Counted from the stretch's first letter, positions 34,703-43,947 are shown. The stretch is DNA of 64,000 bases from Pelagerythrobacter marinus (GCF_009827515.1 NZ_WTYO01000001.1:98501-162500); one strand, 5' to 3'. The notes: generated by a model from the sequence alone, not told the origin. Program-made: numbers and translations.

Positions 34703-35383
34703 TCAGTTGGCGGCCGCGGCGGCGGGCTGGTCGGCGGCGTTGTCGTTCGCCCCGGCACCCGCGGCGGCACCGTTGCCGCCGGCGCGCATGTTCAGCGTCG
34801 GCGCGACTTCGGCGCCTTCGCTCACCGCCTCGTACGGAACCATCGGTTCCGCCCCGTGGATCAGGTTGGCGCCGATCGTGTCGGGGAACGTGCGGATCGT
34901 GGTGTTATACTGGCGCACCGCCTCGTTGTAATCGCGGATGGCCACGCGGATGCGGTTTTCCTGCCCTTCGATCTGGGTCATGAAACGGCCGAAGTTTTCC
35001 TGGCTGCGCAGTTCGGGATAGCGTTCGACCGATACGAGCAAGCGGCTGAGCGCGCTGCCGAGCTGGCTCTGCGCCTGCTGGTACTGGGCCATGGCTTCCG
35101 GGTTGCTCAGGTCGGCACCGTCCACCTGAATCTCGGGCCGGGTGGCCGAGGCGCGCGCCTCGATCACCTGGTTGAACGTCTCGCGTTCCTGCTCGGCGGA
35201 AGACAGGACGATCTGTTCCAGGTTGGGGATCAGGTTCGCGCGTTCCTGGAACGCGGCCTGGACGTCGGCCCACTTGGCCTTGGCGTTTTCTTCGGCCGCG
35301 GGGACCGAGTTGATCCCGCAGGCCGCCAGGCCGAGCGAGGCGAGGGCAACGAGTGAAAAACGCCGGACGGATTTCCAGTTCAT
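34703..35383 (-). CDS. lemA: LemA-family membrane-anchored protein
   Basis: A 226-residue LemA protein: N-terminal anchor with a lipobox-like LGLAAC (Cys22), then a long helical domain beginning NAKAKWADVQAAFQERANLIPNLEQIVLSSAEQERETFNQVIEARA and containing ALSRLLVSVERYPELRSQENFGRFMTQIEGQENRIRVAIRDYNEAVRQYNT, all family hallmarks. An Ala-rich tail follows. Together with the two TPM genes directly downstream (11 and 3 bases apart) it forms the typical lemA-TPM cluster, of unknown cellular role, sometimes linked to membrane quality control. Confidence 0.92.
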   Translation of the reverse strand: MNWKSVRRFSLVALASLGLAACGINSVPAAEENAKAKWADVQAAFQERANLIPNLEQIVLSSAEQERETFNQVIEARASATRPEIQVDGADLSNPEAMAQYQQAQSQLGSALSRLLVSVERYPELRSQENFGRFMTQIEGQENRIRVAIRDYNEAVRQYNTTIRTFPDTIGANLIHGAEPMVPYEAVSEGAEVAPTLNMRAGGNGAAAGAGANDNAADQPAAAAAN

Positions 35384-35549
35384 CGAGTAAAGCTCCCCTT
35401 GCGCGGGCGCACCGTGCGCCGCGGCAATCTGTATTGCGCAGATAGCACACCGCCGGGGCTTTTCAAGCGGGGCCGGCGGGCTTGGCAGGACCGCGCCAAG
35501 CTGGCACAGACCGCGGACGGGACCAATCGTTCGAGGAGGCAGCTTGTCC

Positions 35550-35987
35550 ATGCTCACGGAATTCAAGGCTTTCATTGCAAAGGGCAACGTGATCGACCTT
35601 GCCGTGGCCGTGATCATTGCCGGTGCCTTCGGCACGATCGTGACCTCGCTGACCGAAGACGTGATCATGCCGCTGGTCGGCTGGATCTTCGGCGGCGTGG
35701 ACTTCTCCAGCTATTTCATCCTCCTGTCCACGCCCGAGGGGTACGAAGGATCGACCAGCGACTACGCCGCGCTGAAAGAGGCGGGCGCGGCGATGATCGG
35801 CTATGGCGCGCTGGTGACGGCGGCGATCAATTTCGTGATCCTGGCTTTCATCATCTTCCTGCTGGTCCGCTACGCCAACCGCGTGATGGCCGAGTTCGAG
35901 AAGAAGCCGCCCGAGGAAAAGCCCACCGGGCCGACCGAGCTGGACCTGCTCAAGGAAATCCGCGACGAGTTGAAGAAACGCGGCTGA
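35550..35987 (+). CDS. mscL: Large-conductance mechanosensitive channel
   Basis: A 145-residue channel that opens under membrane tension to release solutes on osmotic downshift. Seen: MLTEFKAFIAKGNVIDLAVAVIIAGAFGTIVTSLTEDVIMPLVGWIFGG covering the N-terminal helix and first membrane span, a periplasmic loop, the second span (about 85-105) and the cytoplasmic helix ending ELDLLKEIRDELKKRG. A TTG at 35544 would add two residues; AGGAGG at 35534-35539 fits either start, and ATG is kept. Divergent from lemA. Confidence 0.95.
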   Translation: MLTEFKAFIAKGNVIDLAVAVIIAGAFGTIVTSLTEDVIMPLVGWIFGGVDFSSYFILLSTPEGYEGSTSDYAALKEAGAAMIGYGALVTAAINFVILAFIIFLLVRYANRVMAEFEKKPPEEKPTGPTELDLLKEIRDELKKRG

Positions 35988-36066
35988 CCGCCCTCCCGCG
36001 CCCGGCACGAGGCCGGGTGGTCCGGGCGGTGTGCAGTGGCCCGGCGCGGGGGAGCGATACGCTCAC

Positions 36067-36094
36067 TTCACATTCACGTCGGCCTGCCTATATA
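36067..36094 (+). promoter_or_regulatory. Sigma-70-type promoter for tmRNA
   Basis: TTCACA at 36067-36072 (-35 like, one change from TTGACA) and TATATA at 36089-36094 (-10 like) are 16 bases apart, unusually AT-rich for this genome, and stand just before the expected 5' end of the tmRNA acceptor piece at about 36100. Confidence 0.6.
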
Positions 36095-36100
36095 GGGACG

Positions 36101-36410
36101 TGCCGGCTTCGGTCGGCTATGGCGATAAAGTGCGGTGTGCAATAGGCACAACGGACCCGGGGGCAGTACCCGGCGGCTCCACCAGGAAACGCCTGCCAGC
36201 AGGCGCTTGCTGACGGGGCCGAACCAGGATCGACGTGTGTTGAAAGACACTGTTTTCGCCCGGGCTGAGTAACCCGTTAAAGGCTCAAAACTCATAAGTG
36301 CCAACGACAACGAAGCACTTGCTCTCGCTGCGTAATGTGACGGCCTAGCGGCCTGAATTTACAAAGCTAAGAGCGCGGTTGGACCGACCGGTCAACAGAA
36401 CGGATACCGG
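36101..36410 (+). ncRNA. ssrA: tmRNA, circularly permuted two-piece form (alphaproteobacterial)
   Basis: Rescues stalled ribosomes by acting as a tRNA-Ala and a short mRNA. Order in the gene is reversed: the 3' acceptor piece comes first, ending GGCTCCACCA at 36175-36184, then a short spacer (36185-36214) that is removed, then the 5' coding piece starting GGGGCCGAACCAGG at 36215. GGGGCCG pairs over seven bases with CGGCTCC, including a G3-U70 wobble, the alanyl-tRNA synthetase identity signal. The tag frame at 36300-36335 encodes ANDNEALALAA and a TAA stop. Ends at about 36101 and 36410 are estimates; the conserved core is secure. Permuted tmRNA genes are typical of alphaproteobacteria. Confidence 0.93.
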
Positions 36411-36555
36411 GGGCCCGGGGGAGCCTAGCAACAGAATCCCCCATCCTTTCCCCTTTCCTGCCATCTCTTTTGCCGGTTCCGGCATGTCGCTTTCGCGGCT
36501 GCCCGAGTGGTGCGCCGCGGTGCGTAGACGGCTGCGCGCTGTCAGGGGCTGCCCG

Positions 36556-36798
36556 TCAGCGGGTCCGCTGCGCCGCCTCGCGCCGCTCGCGCTCGTACCG
36601 CAGGGCGTCGAGGATCTTGGCCCCGGCCAGGAAGACCGCGCCGGTGCAGGCGAGGAACAGGGCCTTGCCCCCCCAGCCCGGATATTGCGCGAGATAGGCC
36701 GAGCCGCGCGCCGTCGCGCCGAGCGCGAGGGCATAGATGATCACGTAGGCCTCGAACCGGGTCTTGATCACGAACAGCCGGGCCAACTTGCGAAGCAT
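36556..36798 (-). CDS. Small conserved-looking membrane protein, 80 residues
   Basis: An 80-residue protein with two predicted membrane segments (FEAYVIIYALALGATARGSAYL at about 15-36 and ALFLACTGAVFLAGAKILDAL at 46-66) and a basic N-terminus and C-terminus (RYERERREAAQRTR). ATG at 36796-36798 has AGAGGAA a few bases upstream on its strand. I recognise no family. It sits alone between ssrA and the arginine operon; its stop is about 145 bases past the tmRNA end. Confidence 0.6.
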   Translation of the reverse strand: MLRKLARLFVIKTRFEAYVIIYALALGATARGSAYLAQYPGWGGKALFLACTGAVFLAGAKILDALRYERERREAAQRTR

Positions 36799-36950
36799 CG
36801 AATTCCTCTGGACTTGTCACGACCGTTAACGCCGGCCGCGCCGATCGCGTTCCCGGCCCCCGGTTGCCGCGCGGGCCAAGGGTTAACCGGCCTGCCAGTT
36901 TCTATCGCACGCGCCCGGGCCGTCCAGTCCGCCTTGCCAGGCTGTGCCGT

Positions 36951-38201
36951 TCAGGGAAGCTCCGCAAGATCGAGCGCGTCGAGCAGGGCCGCGCGCGCCG
37001 CGCGAACCTGCTGGGCGAGGGTGGCGGAGCCGATGTCCGCCGGGTCGATCTGTTCGGGCCAGGCGGCGGCGATCGTGCGCTCGATCAGGTCGGCGCGCGC
37101 TTCGTCGAGCAGGAAACGCGGGTCGATCGTCGCCGGGTCGGCCACCACGCGCAGGCGCAGGCAGGCAGGGCCGCCGCCATTGGCCATCGACTGGCGCACG
37201 TCCACCGGGATCACCTGGCGGATCGGCCCGTTGCCGGCCAGCATCCGTTCGCACCAGCCCCAGACGGCGGCGCTTTCGCGGCATTCCTCGGGCACGACGA
37301 GCGCCATTTCGCCTTCGGGCAGGGTCACGAGCTGGGCGTTGAACAGGTATGTCCGGATCGCCTCGGCCAGCGAGACTTCGGCCGCGGGCACCTCGACCAC
37401 TTCCAGAGCCGGGAAGCGGCGGCGGATCGCGTCGCAGGCGCCGGCCTGGTCGGCGAAGGCTTTCTCGTGGCAGAACAGGACCCGCTCGTTGGCGACGGCG
37501 ACCACGTCGTTGTGGAAAGCCCCGGCCTCGATCGCCTCGGGATTCTGCTCGATGAAGACGGTCCGCTGCGGGTCGAGCCGGTGGAGGCGCGCGACCGCCA
37601 GGCTCGCCTGTTCGTGCTGGCGCGCGGGGAAGCGGCCGCCCGGGCGGCCATAGACGAACACCTCGACCCCGGGGGCGCCATGGCCTTCGCAAAAGCGCAT
37701 GTGGTTGGCCGCGCCCTCGTCGCCGAAGCTGGCCGGCACCGCGTCGTGGACCGCGAAATGCGCGCGGTCGGCGAAGGCGATTTCCAGCTGGCGGCGCGTG
37801 TCGCGCCACTCCTGCGCGCGGTGGAGCATCGTCGCGAGGTTGGCCGGGGTCAGGTGGCAGCGCCCGTCCGCCGTGTCGGGCGCGGGGCTGACGGTGGCCG
37901 CGTTGGCGGTCCACATCGAACTGGCCGACCAGGCCGCCGCCAGGAGCGCGCGATCGGCCGTCTCGTCCACCGCCAGCCGCTCCAGCAGCGCGCCGTTCGG
38001 GCGGGGGAGGGGAAGGAGGAAGCCCTGGGCCAGCCCGCGCGCGAGATTGCCGCGCATCTTGGCCAGCCCCTGCAGCGCCGCGGCGCGCGGATAGGACGGA
38101 TCGCCCTTGTGGCTCGCGCTGGCGATATTGCCCAGGCTCAGCCCGGCGTAGTTGTGGCTGGGCCCGACGATGCCGTCGAAGTTGATCTCGGTCAGTGCCA
38201 T
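36951..38201 (-). CDS. astB: N-succinylarginine dihydrolase
   Basis: Second enzyme of the arginine succinyltransferase catabolic route, converting N2-succinylarginine to N2-succinylornithine, ammonia and CO2. The 416-residue protein starts EINFDGIVGPSHNYAGLSLGNIAS and contains HNDVVAVANERVLFCHEKAF (catalytic His), VVPEECRE and NGGGPACLRLRVV (catalytic Cys near the C-terminus), all family hallmarks of the guanidino-group-modifying superfamily. It follows astA by 22 bases on the same strand. Confidence 0.96.
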   Translation of the reverse strand: MALTEINFDGIVGPSHNYAGLSLGNIASASHKGDPSYPRAAALQGLAKMRGNLARGLAQGFLLPLPRPNGALLERLAVDETADRALLAAAWSASSMWTANAATVSPAPDTADGRCHLTPANLATMLHRAQEWRDTRRQLEIAFADRAHFAVHDAVPASFGDEGAANHMRFCEGHGAPGVEVFVYGRPGGRFPARQHEQASLAVARLHRLDPQRTVFIEQNPEAIEAGAFHNDVVAVANERVLFCHEKAFADQAGACDAIRRRFPALEVVEVPAAEVSLAEAIRTYLFNAQLVTLPEGEMALVVPEECRESAAVWGWCERMLAGNGPIRQVIPVDVRQSMANGGGPACLRLRVVADPATIDPRFLLDEARADLIERTIAAAWPEQIDPADIGSATLAQQVRAARAALLDALDLAELP

Positions 38202-38223
38202 GCGGGGCGCCCCTGCGTTCGGC

Positions 38224-39240
38224 TCATCGCGGAACGCTCCAGACCTCGTCGCCCGGCGATACCTGCAGCGCCGCGGCGGCGGCCTCGTCGATCGCCAGCG
38301 TGCCTTCGGGCGTGATCTCGCGCATTCCGTAGGCGGCGCGGAAGCCCTCCAGTTCCCCGGTCGCCAGGATCGCGCGTTCGCCGTAGTCGAGATCGCACCG
38401 TTCGACCGCGTGCGGATGCGCGGCGGCGACGCTTTTCACCTGGTCGGTGCGCGCCGTCATCGTCGGCCCGCCGTCGAAGATGTCGACGTAGCCTTCGTAG
38501 GCGAAGCCTTCCTTCTCCAGCATCTTCATCGCCGCCCGCCCCGACGGATGCGGCAGGCCGATCACGCTGCGCGCATCGTCGTCGAGCATGGCGACATAGA
38601 CCGGGTGCTTGGGCATCAGGTCGGCGATGAACTGGTTGCCGTTGATCGCGTTGAAATAGTCCGCTTCCTGGAAGCTCATGCCGAAGAACCGCCCGGCGAC
38701 CCCGTTCCAGAACGGCGACCCGCCGCGATCGTCGATGATCCCGCGCAGCTCGGCCAGGACCCGGTCGGCGAAGCGCCGCCGGTGCATGGCGATGAACAGG
38801 TAACGGCTGCGCGCGAGCAGCAGGCCGAGCCCGCCGGCCCGCTCCCCCGGGTGGAGGAACAGCCCGCCGACTTCGCTGCATCCCTCCAGGTCGGTGACGA
38901 GGCTCAGCAGTTCGGCCCGCACGGTCCGGTTCAGTTCCTGCGAATGCTGGGTCAGCGTGGTCAGGCGATAGGAATAGAACGGCCATTGCTGGCCGACCTG
39001 GCTGAACAGCTGGCAGGTGCCGCGCACCGCGCCGCCGGCGGTGTCTTCCAGCACCAGCACGAACTGGTCGTCGCCCAGCTCGTCGTCCTTGCGGGCGAAG
39101 GCGGCCTCGGCCCGGGCGAGCTTGGCCGAGAGGGCGTCGCGGTCGGGAGGCAGGTTGGTGAAGCCGCCGCCGGTCAGCTTGGCCATTTCGTAGATCGGCT
39201 CAAGGTCGTCGGCGCGCGCGGCGCGCAGGGCGAAAGTCAA
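38224..39240 (-). CDS. astA: Arginine N-succinyltransferase
   Basis: First enzyme of the AST pathway: transfers succinyl from succinyl-CoA to the alpha-amino group of arginine. The 338-residue protein matches AstA throughout: LRAARADDLEPIYEMAKLTGGGFTNLPPDRDAL, YRLTTLTQHSQEL, SEVGGLFLHPGERAGGLGLLLARSRYLF, SPFWNGVAGRFFGMSFQEADYFNAING and HPSGRAAMKMLEKEGFAYEGYVDIFDGGPTM. Start is TTG at 39240, overlapping the TGA of the M20 hydrolase gene (TTGA); GGAG lies 8 bases upstream. No ATG or GTG candidate gives the family N-terminus. Confidence 0.95.
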   Translation of the reverse strand: MTFALRAARADDLEPIYEMAKLTGGGFTNLPPDRDALSAKLARAEAAFARKDDELGDDQFVLVLEDTAGGAVRGTCQLFSQVGQQWPFYSYRLTTLTQHSQELNRTVRAELLSLVTDLEGCSEVGGLFLHPGERAGGLGLLLARSRYLFIAMHRRRFADRVLAELRGIIDDRGGSPFWNGVAGRFFGMSFQEADYFNAINGNQFIADLMPKHPVYVAMLDDDARSVIGLPHPSGRAAMKMLEKEGFAYEGYVDIFDGGPTMTARTDQVKSVAAAHPHAVERCDLDYGERAILATGELEGFRAAYGMREITPEGTLAIDEAAAAALQVSPGDEVWSVPR

Positions 39241-40445
39241 ACGTGATCTCCAGTGGCAAGCCTGTGCAGGACGAGCGCGCTCAGCGCGGCCCGTTCCGCC
39301 AGTGAGGGTACGATCAGGAACTCGTCGGGCGAATGGATGGCGCCCCCGCGCACGCCCATCGTGTCCACCACCGGCACCCCGGTGGCGGCGATATTGTTGC
39401 CGTCGCACACGCCGCCGGTCGATTGCCAGGCGATGTCCTGGCCCAGCGCGGCGCCGCAATCGCGCACGAGGTCGAACAGCTTCTGCGCCCGCCGGTCCAC
39501 CGGCTTGGGCGGGCGGGTGATGCCGCCATGGCGGCTGACGGCCACTTCGTGGGCCTGCTGCACCTCGCCGACGAGGGCGGCCAGCCCGCTTTCAAACCGC
39601 TCGGCGGCGTCGGGGCTGCGCGGGCGGATGTTGAAGCGCACGATCGCGTGGTCGGGCACGACGTTGTTCGCCGATCCGCCGTCGATCCGCGCGGGGTTGA
39701 CCGGGCAATCCTCGGCCTGGAGCCGCTTCAGCCCCAGGACCAGCGCCGCCGCGGCGACGATCGCGTTGCGCCCGTCCTGCGGGTTGCGGCCGGCGTGGGC
39801 CGAGCGGCCGCCGACGGTCAGCGAATAGTTGCCGCTGCCGCCGCGCGCATGGGCCAGCGTGCCGTCGGGCAGGGCCGAGGGTTCGTAGGTCAGCGCGGCA
39901 TATTTGCCCCGCGCCAGTTCCTCGATCAGCGGCGCGGAGGCGAGCGAGCCGGTTTCCTCGTCCGAGTTGATCAGCACGTCGTAGCCGACCTGCTCCGCCG
40001 CGGCCGTGCGTTCGAAGGCGGTCAGCGCGTGGAGGATGACGGCAATGCCGCCCTTCATGTCGGCAAGGCCGGGGCCGTTCAGCGTTTCCTCGTCCAGCCA
40101 GCGCTGGTCCTGGAACGGGTGGTCGGCCGGGAAGACCGTGTCCATGTGCCCGGTCAGGAGCAGCCGGCGCGGCGCCTGCGGCCGTACGCGCAGGACGAGG
40201 TGCCGCCCGAAGGCCCGTTCCACTTCCGCGCCCGCGGCGTCGATCGCGGTCACCGGCGCGGGATCGACCAGTTCGATCTCTCCCGGAAGCTCGGCGAAAG
40301 CCTCCGCCAGGGCGTCGGCCTGGCGTGCCAGCCCGTCGAGGTTGGCGGTGCCGGTGTTGATCGCGCTCCATGCCTGCACCTGGGCAAGCATGGCGTCGGC
40401 ATCGATCGCCTCGCGCGCGGCATTGCTGTCGAAATCCGGTTTCAT
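39237..40445 (-). CDS. M20-family metallohydrolase in the arginine operon
   Basis: A 402-residue zinc aminoacylase/carboxypeptidase-like protein. Seen: LLLTGHMDTVFPADHP (first metal His and Asp), GPGLADMKGGIAVILHAL (bridging Asp), NSDEETGSLAS (catalytic Glu and metal Glu), GGRSAHAGRNPQDGRNAI in the lid domain, and GGVCDGNNIAATGVPVVDTMGVRGGAIHS at the C-terminus. Gene order M20-astA-astB with coupled ends suggests a role in the succinyl-arginine pathway, perhaps releasing succinate from a succinylated product; the usual AstE desuccinylase belongs to another family (M14-like). astC and astD are not in the window. ATG at 40445 preferred over TTG 40451. Confidence 0.85.
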   Translation of the reverse strand: MKPDFDSNAAREAIDADAMLAQVQAWSAINTGTANLDGLARQADALAEAFAELPGEIELVDPAPVTAIDAAGAEVERAFGRHLVLRVRPQAPRRLLLTGHMDTVFPADHPFQDQRWLDEETLNGPGLADMKGGIAVILHALTAFERTAAAEQVGYDVLINSDEETGSLASAPLIEELARGKYAALTYEPSALPDGTLAHARGGSGNYSLTVGGRSAHAGRNPQDGRNAIVAAAALVLGLKRLQAEDCPVNPARIDGGSANNVVPDHAIVRFNIRPRSPDAAERFESGLAALVGEVQQAHEVAVSRHGGITRPPKPVDRRAQKLFDLVRDCGAALGQDIAWQSTGGVCDGNNIAATGVPVVDTMGVRGGAIHSPDEFLIVPSLAERAALSALVLHRLATGDHV

Positions 40446-40671
40446 TCGCAACCTGGCCTAGCGTGATTCTCCGCCCGGCAGAACCCGTAGCGGCCGGCGC
40501 GGTCTGGATAAGTGCGATTCTAGCCGCGCGCGGCCGCCCGTCCACCCCAGCGCCACCGCGGCGTTGCAATCCGCCCCCGGCTTGGCCATAGCGCCTCCTG
40601 TCCTCCTCCCCGGGATACTGCCATGATCGCGCACGTAGTGTTTTCGTGCGGCCAGTAACGAGTGAGGACGA

Positions 40672-42771
40672 ATGAGCGACAAGATCGAACGTGCCGGATT
40701 GCAGGTCCACCCTGCGCTTGCGACATTGCTGGAAGACGATGTCCTGCCCGTGCTGGGGCGGGATGCCGGGGCCTTCTGGCGCGGCTTCGCCGCGATTGCC
40801 GAACGCTTCGCGCCGCGCAACCGCGCGCTCCTGCAACGACGCGAGGAACTGCAGGCGCAGATCGACGCCTGGCACCGCGAACGCCGGGGCCGGCCGCACG
40901 ACGCGGCGGCCTATCGCGCGTTCCTGCACGACATTGGCTACCTGGTGGAAGAGCCCGGGGCGTTCACCATCGGCACGCGCGACGTCGATGCGGAGATCGC
41001 GACGATGGCCGGCCCGCAGCTGGTCGTGCCGGTGCTCAACGCCCGTTTCCTGCTCAACGCGGCCAATGCGCGCTGGGGCAGCCTCTACGATGCCTTCTAC
41101 GGCACCGACGCGCTCGACGCGCCGCCGCCGCGGCCCGGCGGCTACGACGCGGAACGCGGTGCGGCGGTGATCGCCCGCGTGCGGCAGTTCCTCGACCAGG
41201 CGGTGCCGCTCGCCGCCGGCAGCTGGAGCGAGGTGACCGACCTTTCGGACGAGATCGCGCTGGCGGACCCCGCGCAATACGCGGGGCGCACGGGGCGCGG
41301 GCCGCTGTTCGTCAACAACGGCCTGCATATCGAGGTCGTGATCGACCGCGACCACCCGGTCGGGCGCGACGACCGCGCCGGGATAGCCGACGTGATGCTC
41401 GAATCGGCGCTGACGACGATCTGCGACTGCGAGGATTCGGTCGCGGCGGTCGATGGCGAAGACAAGGCGCTGGCCTATCGCAACTGGCTGGGCGTGATCC
41501 GCGGCGACCTGAGCGAATCGTTCGAGAAGGGCGGGCGGCGCGTCACCCGGGCTCTCGCCGGCGACGTCGCCTTCACCGCGCCCGACGGCAACGAGCGGAG
41601 CCTGCCGGGGCGCAGCCTGCTGTTCGTGCGCAACGTGGGCCACCTGATGACCAGCCCGGCCATTGCCCTGCCGGGCGGGGAGGAGATGCCCGAAGGGATC
41701 ATGGACGCGGTCTTCACCGCGGCGATCGGCGCGCTCGACGTCGGCGGGCACACGCGCTTCGGCAACAGCCGCACCGGCAGCATCTATATCGTCAAGCCCA
41801 AGATGCACGGGCCGGAGGAGTGCACGTTCACCAACGACCTGTTCGACGCGGTCGAGGATCTCCTGGGCCTCGGGCGGCACACGATCAAGGTCGGCGTGAT
41901 GGACGAGGAACGGCGCACCAGCGCCAACCTGGCGGCCTGCATCCACGCGGTGAAGGACCGGATCGTGTTCATCAACACCGGCTTCCTCGACCGCACGGGG
42001 GACGAGATTCACACCTCGATGCAGGCCGGGCCGATGATCCGCAAGGGCGCGATGAAGGCCAGCGCCTGGCTCGATGCCTATGAAAGGCGCAATGTCGCGA
42101 TCGGGCTGGCCTGCGGGCTTTCGGGCAAGGCGCAGATCGGCAAGGGCATGTGGGCCGCGCCCGACATGATGGCCGACATGATGGAGCAGAAGATCGGCCA
42201 CCTGGAAGCCGGGGCCAACACCGCCTGGGTGCCCAGCCCGACCGCGGCCACGCTCCACGCGCTGCACTATCACCGCAAGGATGTCTTCGCGGTCCAGCGC
42301 GAACTGGGCGGGGCGCCGGGCCTCGACGCCCTGCTGACGATCCCGCTCGCCGACGGCGCGAACTGGTCGGACGAGGAAGTGCGCGAGGAACTGGACAACA
42401 ACGCGCAGGGGCTGCTCGGCTATGTCGTGCGCTGGATCGACCAGGGGGTCGGCTGTTCGAAAGTGCCCGACATCCACGATGTCGGCCTGATGGAAGACCG
42501 CGCGACCCTGCGCATTTCCAGCCAGCACATGGCCAACTGGTTGCTCCACGGCGTCTGCACGCGCGAACAGGTGATGGACAGCCTGCGCCGCATGGCGGCC
42601 AAGGTCGATGCCCAGAACGCCGGCGACCCCGCCTATGTCCCGCTGACGGGGAACGAGGACGGCCCCGCCTTCCGCGCGGCCTGCGACCTCGTGTTCAAGG
42701 GCGTCGAGCAGCCGAGCGGCTATACCGAGCCGCTGCTGCACCACTGGCGCGCGGTGGCCAAGCGCGGCTGA
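40672..42771 (+). CDS. glcB: Malate synthase G
   Basis: Condenses glyoxylate and acetyl-CoA into malate. The 699-residue length and sequence are those of isoform G: N-terminal [20 protein letters not shown] and [64 protein letters not shown], catalytic core [33 protein letters not shown], and C-terminal [48 protein letters not shown] standalone gene; no isocitrate lyase or glycolate oxidase genes adjoin it. Divergent from the arginine operon with 226 bases between starts. Confidence 0.97.
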   Translation: MSDKIERAGLQVHPALATLLEDDVLPVLGRDAGAFWRGFAAIAERFAPRNRALLQRREELQAQIDAWHRERRGRPHDAAAYRAFLHDIGYLVEEPGAFTIGTRDVDAEIATMAGPQLVVPVLNARFLLNAANARWGSLYDAFYGTDALDAPPPRPGGYDAERGAAVIARVRQFLDQAVPLAAGSWSEVTDLSDEIALADPAQYAGRTGRGPLFVNNGLHIEVVIDRDHPVGRDDRAGIADVMLESALTTICDCEDSVAAVDGEDKALAYRNWLGVIRGDLSESFEKGGRRVTRALAGDVAFTAPDGNERSLPGRSLLFVRNVGHLMTSPAIALPGGEEMPEGIMDAVFTAAIGALDVGGHTRFGNSRTGSIYIVKPKMHGPEECTFTNDLFDAVEDLLGLGRHTIKVGVMDEERRTSANLAACIHAVKDRIVFINTGFLDRTGDEIHTSMQAGPMIRKGAMKASAWLDAYERRNVAIGLACGLSGKAQIGKGMWAAPDMMADMMEQKIGHLEAGANTAWVPSPTAATLHALHYHRKDVFAVQRELGGAPGLDALLTIPLADGANWSDEEVREELDNNAQGLLGYVVRWIDQGVGCSKVPDIHDVGLMEDRATLRISSQHMANWLLHGVCTREQVMDSLRRMAAKVDAQNAGDPAYVPLTGNEDGPAFRAACDLVFKGVEQPSGYTEPLLHHWRAVAKRG

Positions 42772-43017
42772 CCCTTCGCGCGCCTTCGTGCCCGGGGGGC
42801 AGGGCAACGGTTCATCGCACCTCGCGCCCGGGCCGCCCGTGCCGGGCGCCGCGGATGCGCGGCGTTCATCGGCCGGCAAGGCCGGGCTGAACAGCCCTGT
42901 CCCCGGCACCGGCGGGGGCGGACCATGCGCTGCCCGCTGCCGGCGCCCGAAGAACAAGGGGGGTCTCGACGGCCGGGCTCGCGCAGGCCGGCCGGTGCAG
43001 ATCAAGGAGTAGCGTAC

Positions 43018-43899
43018 ATGAATCCGAATTCCAGAAGGCCCAGGGGCCGCTTCCTGCTGGCGATGCTTGCGGTATCGGCGTCGGGCGCCGTCCACGCGCA
43101 GCCGCAGGACGCGCCGGAGGGCGAATACGTCACGACCGTCTACGGCTCGCTTCCGGCCGATCTCGCCGGCCTTCCCGAAGGGCCCGAGATCGAGGGCGTC
43201 ATTTCCGCGCGCGACGGCGACCGGGTGCAGGTCACCGCCGGAGACGGGACGCGCACGGTGGTGGCGGTCGGCCAGGCGACCGAGATCCGCGCCCGCGGCG
43301 GCTTCCTCGGCCTCGACCGCGACAGTCTCGGCCCCGATGCCCTGCTCAACGGACTGCCCGTTTCGGTCGAGACGGTCGAATGGGGCGAGGGGCTGATCGC
43401 CAGCAAGGTTGCGCTGAAGCAGAAGGACCTGCGCATCGCCTCGATGATCCGCAGCGGCACGGCCCAGGGCTTCGCCGAGCAGGCCGCCGCGACCGAGGCC
43501 CTGCGCGGCCGCATGGGCGATATCGACAAGTACAACATCAAGGGCACGACCAACGTTCATTTCGACGTGGGCAAGGCCCGCCTGTCGGAACGGGCCAAGG
43601 CGGACCTGTGCGCCACCGCCGCCCAGGCGGAAGCGACCGACAACGCGCTGATGCTGGTGGTCGGCTATACCGATTCGACCGGCAGCCAGGAATTCAACCA
43701 GCAGCTCAGCGAACGGCGGGCCAGCCGGGTGGTCAACCACCTGCAGCAGGCCTGCGGCTGGGCGCCTTACCGGATGCTGACCCCGACCGGCATGGCGGAG
43801 GCCGATCCCCTGGCCGACAATTCGACGCCGGAAGGCAAGGCGCAGAACCGCCGCGTGGCGGTGAACATCCTCGTCAGCAAGAGCGTGGACGGCCTGTGA
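43018..43899 (+). CDS. OmpA-family outer-membrane/peptidoglycan-binding protein
   Basis: A 293-residue protein with a signal peptide (about 1-28, ending VHAQ), an N-terminal domain of roughly 50-170 that looks like an RNA-binding/OB-like beta fold with a helical part, and a C-terminal OmpA domain from about 180: NVHFDVGKARLSERAKADLCATAAQAEATDNALMLVVGYTDSTGSQEFNQQLSERRASRVVNHL, with the peptidoglycan-binding Asp and Arg of TDSTGSxxxNxxLSxxRA. The N-terminal half is not a classical beta-barrel. It probably anchors an envelope structure to the cell wall. Confidence 0.88.
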   Translation: MNPNSRRPRGRFLLAMLAVSASGAVHAQPQDAPEGEYVTTVYGSLPADLAGLPEGPEIEGVISARDGDRVQVTAGDGTRTVVAVGQATEIRARGGFLGLDRDSLGPDALLNGLPVSVETVEWGEGLIASKVALKQKDLRIASMIRSGTAQGFAEQAAATEALRGRMGDIDKYNIKGTTNVHFDVGKARLSERAKADLCATAAQAEATDNALMLVVGYTDSTGSQEFNQQLSERRASRVVNHLQQACGWAPYRMLTPTGMAEADPLADNSTPEGKAQNRRVAVNILVSKSVDGL

Positions 43900-43904
43900 C
43901 CGGG

Positions 43905-43936
43905 CGCGCGGGGCGGGCGCAGGCCTGCCCCGCGCG
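43905..43936. terminator. GC-rich hairpin between converging genes (possible terminator)
   Basis: CGCGCGGGGC at 43905-43914 pairs fully with GCCCCGCGCG at 43927-43936 around a 12-base loop, between the stops of the OmpA-family and rsmA genes. No T run follows on either strand, so it may only assist factor-dependent termination. Confidence 0.35.
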
Positions 43937-43947
43937 GCTGCCGCGCG

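Noticed and set aside
36411..36555. Possible integration of a genomic island at the ssrA 3' region.
   Set aside because: No integrase, direct repeat of the ssrA end, transposase or composition shift was found; the following genes are ordinary.
39592..43740. Very long minus-strand open frame across glcB and part of the M20 hydrolase region.
   Set aside because: It is antisense to malate synthase G, whose motifs are intact; no start, domain or ribosome binding site supports it.
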